In this document: one piece after another, positions 5,693 through 8,544 of the stretch
Layout of the letters: each line of letters starts with the position of its first letter
Position numbering within the stretch: position 1 is the first letter of the stretch
Assembly: GCA_023428785.1 (NCBI GenBank)
Contig: JAEYWU010000077.1
Location: forward strand, 1-8,544
Length of the DNA stretch: 8,544 nt
Source: Pseudomonadota bacterium
GTDB lineage: Bacteria > Pseudomonadota > Alphaproteobacteria > Caulobacterales > Caulobacteraceae
Direction: 5' to 3'
Program-made: the position numbers and the translations under genes
Notes under the pieces: generated by a model
Database searches by the model: none
What the model was told of the DNA's origin: nothing
The model's input: only the letters and a program-made list of their open reading frames with translations

Positions 5693-6397
5693 ATGCAGAA
5701 CCAATGGCTGGCGGCTCTGGGCGGAGAAGACCGCGCCCGGCTGGCGCCTCATCTTTCCGAGCTGCGCTTCGAACGCGGCCATGTGCTTCATGAGGCTGGC
5801 GAGGCCGCCGAGGCCGTGTGGTTCCCGAAGGAAGGGGCGATCTCGCTCCTGACCATGGTTGACGAGGACAAGGCGGTCGAGACCGCGGTCGTCGGAACCG
5901 AGGGGCTGATCGGCGCCACCTGTGGGCCAATGAACGGCGCCCTGATGACCCGGGCCGTGGCACAGACCGACGGGCTCGCGGCCTGTATTCCGTCTGAGCG
6001 CTTCTCCGAGGCCCTGGCCGAGAGCGCCAGCCTGAGGGCGGCGACGGCGCGGCACACCGAGGCCTTGTTCGCCCAGGTCCAGCAGGTGGCCGCATGCAAC
6101 GCGCAGCATCTGCTGGAAGAGCGGCTGGCGCGCTGGATCCTGATGCTGGACGACCGCGTGGGCGGCGGCCGGCTGAACCTGACCCAGCAGAGCATCGCCG
6201 ACATGCTGGCGGTGCGGCGCGCGACCGTGTCCGAGGTCTCGGCGGCCTTGGAGAAGCGAGGCCTGATCCGTCGCCGTCGCGGGGCCATCGAGGTGTCGAA
6301 CCGCCATGGCCTGGAGCATGCCGCCTGTGGCTGCTACGCCAGCATCCGCCGGGCCATGGACGAACTCGACGTCACGCCGAAGGGCGTCGCGGCCTAG
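5693..6397 (+). CDS. Crp/Fnr-superfamily transcriptional regulator
   Basis: A 234-residue DNA-binding regulator. Residues about 10-105 form the cyclic-nucleotide-binding-like beta-barrel (LRFERGHVLHEAGEAAEAVWFPKEGAISLL, then VVGTEGLIGA). A long dimer helix follows (about 108-140), and a winged helix-turn-helix occupies about 162-201 (LTQQSIADMLAVRRATVSEV, EKRGLIRRRRGAIEV). The Gly-Glu-Leu and Arg-Ser/Thr residues that bind cAMP in Crp are not apparent, and there is no Fnr-type N-terminal cysteine cluster. Cysteines occur at 77, 98, 135, 212 and 214, the last two in ACGCY; the effector is unknown. The ATG at 5693 is preferred over an in-frame upstream start at 5648 because AAGGAGG sits at 5681-5687. 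It is divergent from phhB. Its TAG stop shares four bases with the stop of the convergent RyR-domain gene. Confidence 0.92.
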   Translation: MQNQWLAALGGEDRARLAPHLSELRFERGHVLHEAGEAAEAVWFPKEGAISLLTMVDEDKAVETAVVGTEGLIGATCGPMNGALMTRAVAQTDGLAACIPSERFSEALAESASLRAATARHTEALFAQVQQVAACNAQHLLEERLARWILMLDDRVGGGRLNLTQQSIADMLAVRRATVSEVSAALEKRGLIRRRRGAIEVSNRHGLEHAACGCYASIRRAMDELDVTPKGVAA

Positions 6398-8103
6398 AGC
6401 CGGGAGTTCTCGCGGGGACGGGCGACGCGGAAGGCGTCGATGACACCGTCGCGGTCCTTCTGGCGGGTCGGCTCGTCCAGATACTGCCAGCCGGCGAGGC
6501 CGGGATGCAGCTTTCGGCGGTTGTCACGCTCGCCGGGTCGCCAGCCGTTCAGCAGCCGTTCGGCGCACCAGCGCTCGTGCTCTAGCTCGGCCATGCGCTC
6601 CAGGAGGGCCCGGTCGTCGCGTGGGTCAGCGCCGGCGGCGTCGGCGTCGGCCAGCTTGACCGGAATATGGGCCGCCGCGGCCCGGTTCGCGGCCCATAGC
6701 GATTCCGGCAGGATCGACCAGCGCACACCGGACGCGTCAGAGCCCAGCTCGATATAGCCGTCGCGGCCCCGGCTTTCGTAGGCGCCGTGCAGGCGCTGGG
6801 CCCGGCGGTCGACGGCGGGCAGGATCGCGGGCTCCAGCCCGGCGGCGAAGCCGGACACGGCGGTGTGGACGCCCGGCATTATGGCGTCGAGCGGCTGTTC
6901 GCCGGCCACCACCACCATCGGCGAGACATCCAGGCGGGCGGCCAGCAGCGAGGCGGCGCAGGCCACGCCGACATCGGATTCGACGACCCAGCAGTCGGCC
7001 GCGGAGGTTTCGTCCAGAAAGGCGCCGACCGAGGCTGCGCGCGAAAAGACGATGGAGAAGGGTGGGCTGTCATAGACCGGGCCCAGGTCGCCAAGAGCGC
7101 CCGGGGCGATGCGACGCCAGCGGTCTTCGAGATCGCCGGTCGGGTCCCAGAAGGTGACCTTGGGCGGCGGCCGGCCCACACGCCAGCCCAGGGTCAGGGC
7201 CTGACGGGCCATGGACTGGGAAAAGGGCCCCAGACCCAGGCAGGCGACATGCAGGCCGCCCGACCGGTCCCATAGTTTCAGAGTCTCATTTGCCAGCCGC
7301 GCGGCTGCGGCCGCGAGCGAGAAGGGGCGGGGTGCGGGCCCCGGACCAGTGTGGGCGGCGGCCGACTGGCGCAGCTTTTCGAGGATGTCCTCGTCCTCGA
7401 TCTGGACGTGGAGGTCCGAGGCGTCGGGGTCCATCTCGTGGGCGGCGCGGCCGGCCAGCGAGAGATTGGTGGTGGCGTCGGGGCCGACGACCACGACCCG
7501 GCGCGCGCGGCGCAGGGCCGATTTCTTCGTCGAGGCGCGAAGGTCGTCGCGGATGACCAGGACGCCCAGCTGGTTGAGATCCTCGGCCTGGGGCTCGGCG
7601 ATGGAGGGGTCGATCAGGACCACGGCCGCGCCTTCCGAGCGGGCGACCTCGGCGGCCTGGGCGGCGTCGCGGCCCTCTCCGATGACGATCAGGTGGTCAG
7701 CGCCGGCGGCCTGCATGAGGCTCTCGCACAGGGCGTCGCCGATCTGGCGCGCAGCCAGGAAGATGATGCCCAGAAGCGGAATGGCCGCGCCGAGATAGCG
7801 GGCGAGATCCAGCGCGATCGGCATTTCGCCCCAGACATCGCCCTGGGGCGTGAGCAGCCACAGGGCCAGATAGGGCAGATCGCTGGCCTGGCCGGACTGG
7901 ATGCGGCCCTCGCCGGGCTCCCAGCCGTTCCAACCGACGATGCTGAGCACGGCCCACAGGACCACCAGGCTGACCAGGATGATGGTGCGGCGAAGCGGGG
8001 AGCGGGGGTGGCCCCATCTGAGCATGCGGGCGGCCAGCCAGGCCCAGAGGTTGCCCTCGCCCAGCCCCGATCCGCGCTCGCGCCTAGATGATGATCCGCT
8101 CAT
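6394..8103 (-). CDS. Membrane protein with two RCK-like Rossmann domains and a C-terminal RyR domain
   Basis: A 569-residue protein; the function is not known to me. After a charged N-terminus come a transmembrane helix (about 40-57), a hydrophobic loop (DLPYLALWLLTPQG, about 75-88) and a second helix (about 102-118), as in a pore-loop ion channel but without a TVGYG potassium filter. A Rossmann/TrkA-N-like unit follows (about 136-240: HLIVIGEGRDAAQAAEVA, VVLIDPS, ARRVVVVGPD, LHVQIEDE). A second occupies about 283-430 (LHVACLGLGPFSQSMARQAL, VTFWDP, DCWVVESDVG, PMVVVAG). Residues about 466-557 match the RyR domain found in ryanodine receptors and many bacterial proteins (ERMAELEHERWCAERLLNGW, LHPGLAGW, KDRDGVI). 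The layout suggests a nucleotide- or ligand-gated membrane sensor or channel. GAGGGG precedes the ATG at 8103. It converges on the Crp/Fnr gene with overlapping stops. Confidence 0.85.
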   Translation of the reverse strand: MSGSSSRRERGSGLGEGNLWAWLAARMLRWGHPRSPLRRTIILVSLVVLWAVLSIVGWNGWEPGEGRIQSGQASDLPYLALWLLTPQGDVWGEMPIALDLARYLGAAIPLLGIIFLAARQIGDALCESLMQAAGADHLIVIGEGRDAAQAAEVARSEGAAVVLIDPSIAEPQAEDLNQLGVLVIRDDLRASTKKSALRRARRVVVVGPDATTNLSLAGRAAHEMDPDASDLHVQIEDEDILEKLRQSAAAHTGPGPAPRPFSLAAAAARLANETLKLWDRSGGLHVACLGLGPFSQSMARQALTLGWRVGRPPPKVTFWDPTGDLEDRWRRIAPGALGDLGPVYDSPPFSIVFSRAASVGAFLDETSAADCWVVESDVGVACAASLLAARLDVSPMVVVAGEQPLDAIMPGVHTAVSGFAAGLEPAILPAVDRRAQRLHGAYESRGRDGYIELGSDASGVRWSILPESLWAANRAAAAHIPVKLADADAAGADPRDDRALLERMAELEHERWCAERLLNGWRPGERDNRRKLHPGLAGWQYLDEPTRQKDRDGVIDAFRVARPRENSRL

Positions 8104-8281
8104 CGGCCCCTCACCGTCCCAGCCCCCACCATCGCGCGGCGGCGCGGCGGGAACAACGCCTATTCAGGGAGATGGCGCACCCGACACGATTGAGCGGTTT
8201 TTTGGGATCAGTCATGTGATCAGCGTCTCTCAAGACCGTCATACGTCAACCGTTTTCCGGCTCGTGTCGTAGGTGCCGGAG

Positions 8282-8335
8282 CAGGCGCCGGTGATGATGA
8301 TGATCATCATCATCTGAGTGAGGAGACGGCGCCTG
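8282..8335. repeat. Inverted repeat CAGGCGCCG/CGGCGCCTG enclosing a perfect palindrome
   Basis: CAGGCGCCG (8282-8290) and CGGCGCCTG (8327-8335) are exact reverse complements 36 nt apart. Between them lies a 22-bp perfect palindrome. Together they can form a cruciform or RNA stem with an inner stem. There is no run of T after it, so a simple terminator is unlikely. Confidence 0.75.
8293..8314. repeat. 22-bp perfect palindrome, (GAT)4 followed by (CAT)3C
   Basis: Four GAT triplets (8293-8304) are followed by three CAT triplets and C (8305-8314). This is exactly self-complementary around a central GATC (8302-8305). A perfect palindrome this long in a GC-rich genome, made of AT-containing triplets, is unlikely to be background composition. 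Confidence 0.85.
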
Positions 8336-8336
8336 T

Positions 8337-8408
8337 GTCGGCGCCGACGTCGTGGGTGATCATGATCATCTAGATGATGTGACGGCGCCGTCGCCGCCGA
8401 CGTCGGCG
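8337..8408. repeat. Cluster of five short palindromes, partial copy of the preceding unit
   Basis: Perfect palindromes follow each other: GTCGGCGCCGAC (8337-8348), TGATCATGATCA (8357-8368), ATCATCTAGATGAT (8365-8378), GACGGCGCCGTC (8381-8392) and CGCCGACGTCGGCG (8395-8408). The order GGTGAT-rich palindrome, GACGGCGCC, GCCGACGTCG occurs once from about 8290 to 8352 and again from about 8355 to 8405, so the zone looks like two diverged tandem units of roughly 50-65 bp. Confidence 0.7.
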
Positions 8409-8419
8409 AAGTAGTGGCA

Positions 8420-8446
8420 GTGCTGCTCGTGCTGCTCGTGCTGTTC
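8420..8446. repeat. Three tandem copies of a 9-bp unit, GTGCTGCTC
   Basis: GTGCTGCTC at 8420-8428, repeated exactly at 8429-8437, then GTGCTGTTC (one change) at 8438-8446. On the plus strand this reads Val-Leu-Leu repeats, and on the minus strand Glu-Gln-His repeats in one frame. Neither frame has a convincing start within the window. Confidence 0.8.
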
Positions 8447-8487
8447 GTCGTGGTGATGCCGGTGGGCGGTGTTATCGACGGTCGGCC

Positions 8488-8544
8488 CTACGCCGCCTCG
8501 GCCTCGTTCAGAGCACGGTAGACGGAGGCTCGGGACACACCGGT
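8488..8544 (-). CDS. C-terminal end of a probable serine site-specific recombinase (cut by window edge)
   Basis: Only the last 18 codons and the TAG stop (8490-8488) are visible, reading TGVSRASVYRALNEAEAA. The GVSRAS-VYRAL pattern is the recognition helix of the C-terminal helix-turn-helix of resolvases and DNA invertases (Hin/Tn3-resolvase type), which usually sits at the very end of the protein as here. Such enzymes cut and rejoin DNA at specific paired sites. With so few residues, another HTH protein cannot be excluded. Its presence suggests that a mobile element, prophage or invertible segment begins beyond the window edge. Confidence 0.6.
   Translation of the reverse strand, partial: TGVSRASVYRALNEAEAA

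Larger units (their letters stand above)
8104..8487. other. Gene-poor, palindrome- and repeat-rich intergenic stretch
   Basis: No convincing gene is seen in these 384 bases. The part next to the RyR gene (about 8161-8270) is less GC-rich than the rest of the window. It contains GATCAG twice (8206-8211 and 8218-8223) and, on the minus strand, TTGACG (8249-8244), a possible -35 box for the RyR gene with no good -10 partner. From 8282 to 8446 the DNA consists of nested palindromes, a GATC/ATC-rich motif used twice, GC-rich inverted repeats and a 9-bp tandem repeat. GATC occurs five times between 8206 and 8367. A serine-recombinase end abuts the far side, so this may be a recombination or control region of a mobile or phage-derived segment. 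Confidence 0.6.

Noticed and set aside
5568..6095. Upstream extension of the phhB frame to a 277-residue protein
   Set aside because: The extension is antisense to the Crp/Fnr-type gene and lacks any domain; a strong GGAGGAGG marks the ATG at 5567 and the 101-residue product is full length for the family.
7351..8091. Plus-strand open frame of 246 codons opposite the RyR gene
   Set aside because: Gly/Asp/Ala/Gln-rich shadow without motifs, fully antisense to the RyR/RCK protein, which has clear domains.
8206..8223. Crp/Fnr-type box upstream of the RyR gene
   Set aside because: The GATCAG direct repeats and ATCA-N6-TGAT have the half-sites in the wrong order and spacing for TTGAT-N4-ATCAA or TGTGA-N6-TCACA.
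8282..8335. CRISPR-like or terminator interpretation of the palindromic repeats
   Set aside because: Units are not separated by unique spacers of constant length, and no T run follows the stem; neither class fits.

Overview
This is a GC-rich chromosomal window that looks alphaproteobacterial, most probably Caulobacterales (Brevundimonas- or Caulobacter-like). Evidence: the atpH-atpA order, the very high G/C at third codon positions, and three candidate promoters built like the Caulobacter housekeeping type (TTGCC box, 14-nt spacer, CTA-containing -10 box). The genus is an inference from style, not from a search.

Layout: (1) 1-1079, minus strand: the 5' part of atpA (cut at the window edge inside the Walker A motif) preceded by complete atpH, the start of an F1-ATPase operon, with a structured leader and a candidate promoter up to about 1243. 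(2) 1329-4473, plus strand: a tightly packed run of a TerC-family membrane protein, biotin synthase (bioB), a secreted glutaminyl-peptide cyclotransferase whose start lies inside the end of bioB, and a small exported protein of unknown function. (3) 4483-5567, minus strand: a two-gene unit in which a pterin-4a-carbinolamine dehydratase overlaps by ATGA a classical short-chain dehydrogenase. (4) 5693-6397, plus strand: a Crp/Fnr-superfamily regulator with a strong inverted repeat in its leader. (5) 6394-8103, minus strand: a membrane protein with two transmembrane helices, two Rossmann/RCK-like domains and a C-terminal RyR domain, whose stop codon shares a CTAG with the regulator's stop. (6) 8104-8487: a gene-poor stretch dense in palindromes and short repeats. 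(7) 8488-8544, minus strand: the last 18 codons of what looks like a serine site-specific recombinase.

Most of the window is ordinary housekeeping or metabolic DNA. The two places most likely to hold something less described are the RyR/RCK membrane protein, whose architecture suggests a ligand-gated pore or sensor, and the palindrome-rich zone beside the recombinase, which may be a recombination or regulatory site at the edge of a mobile segment.
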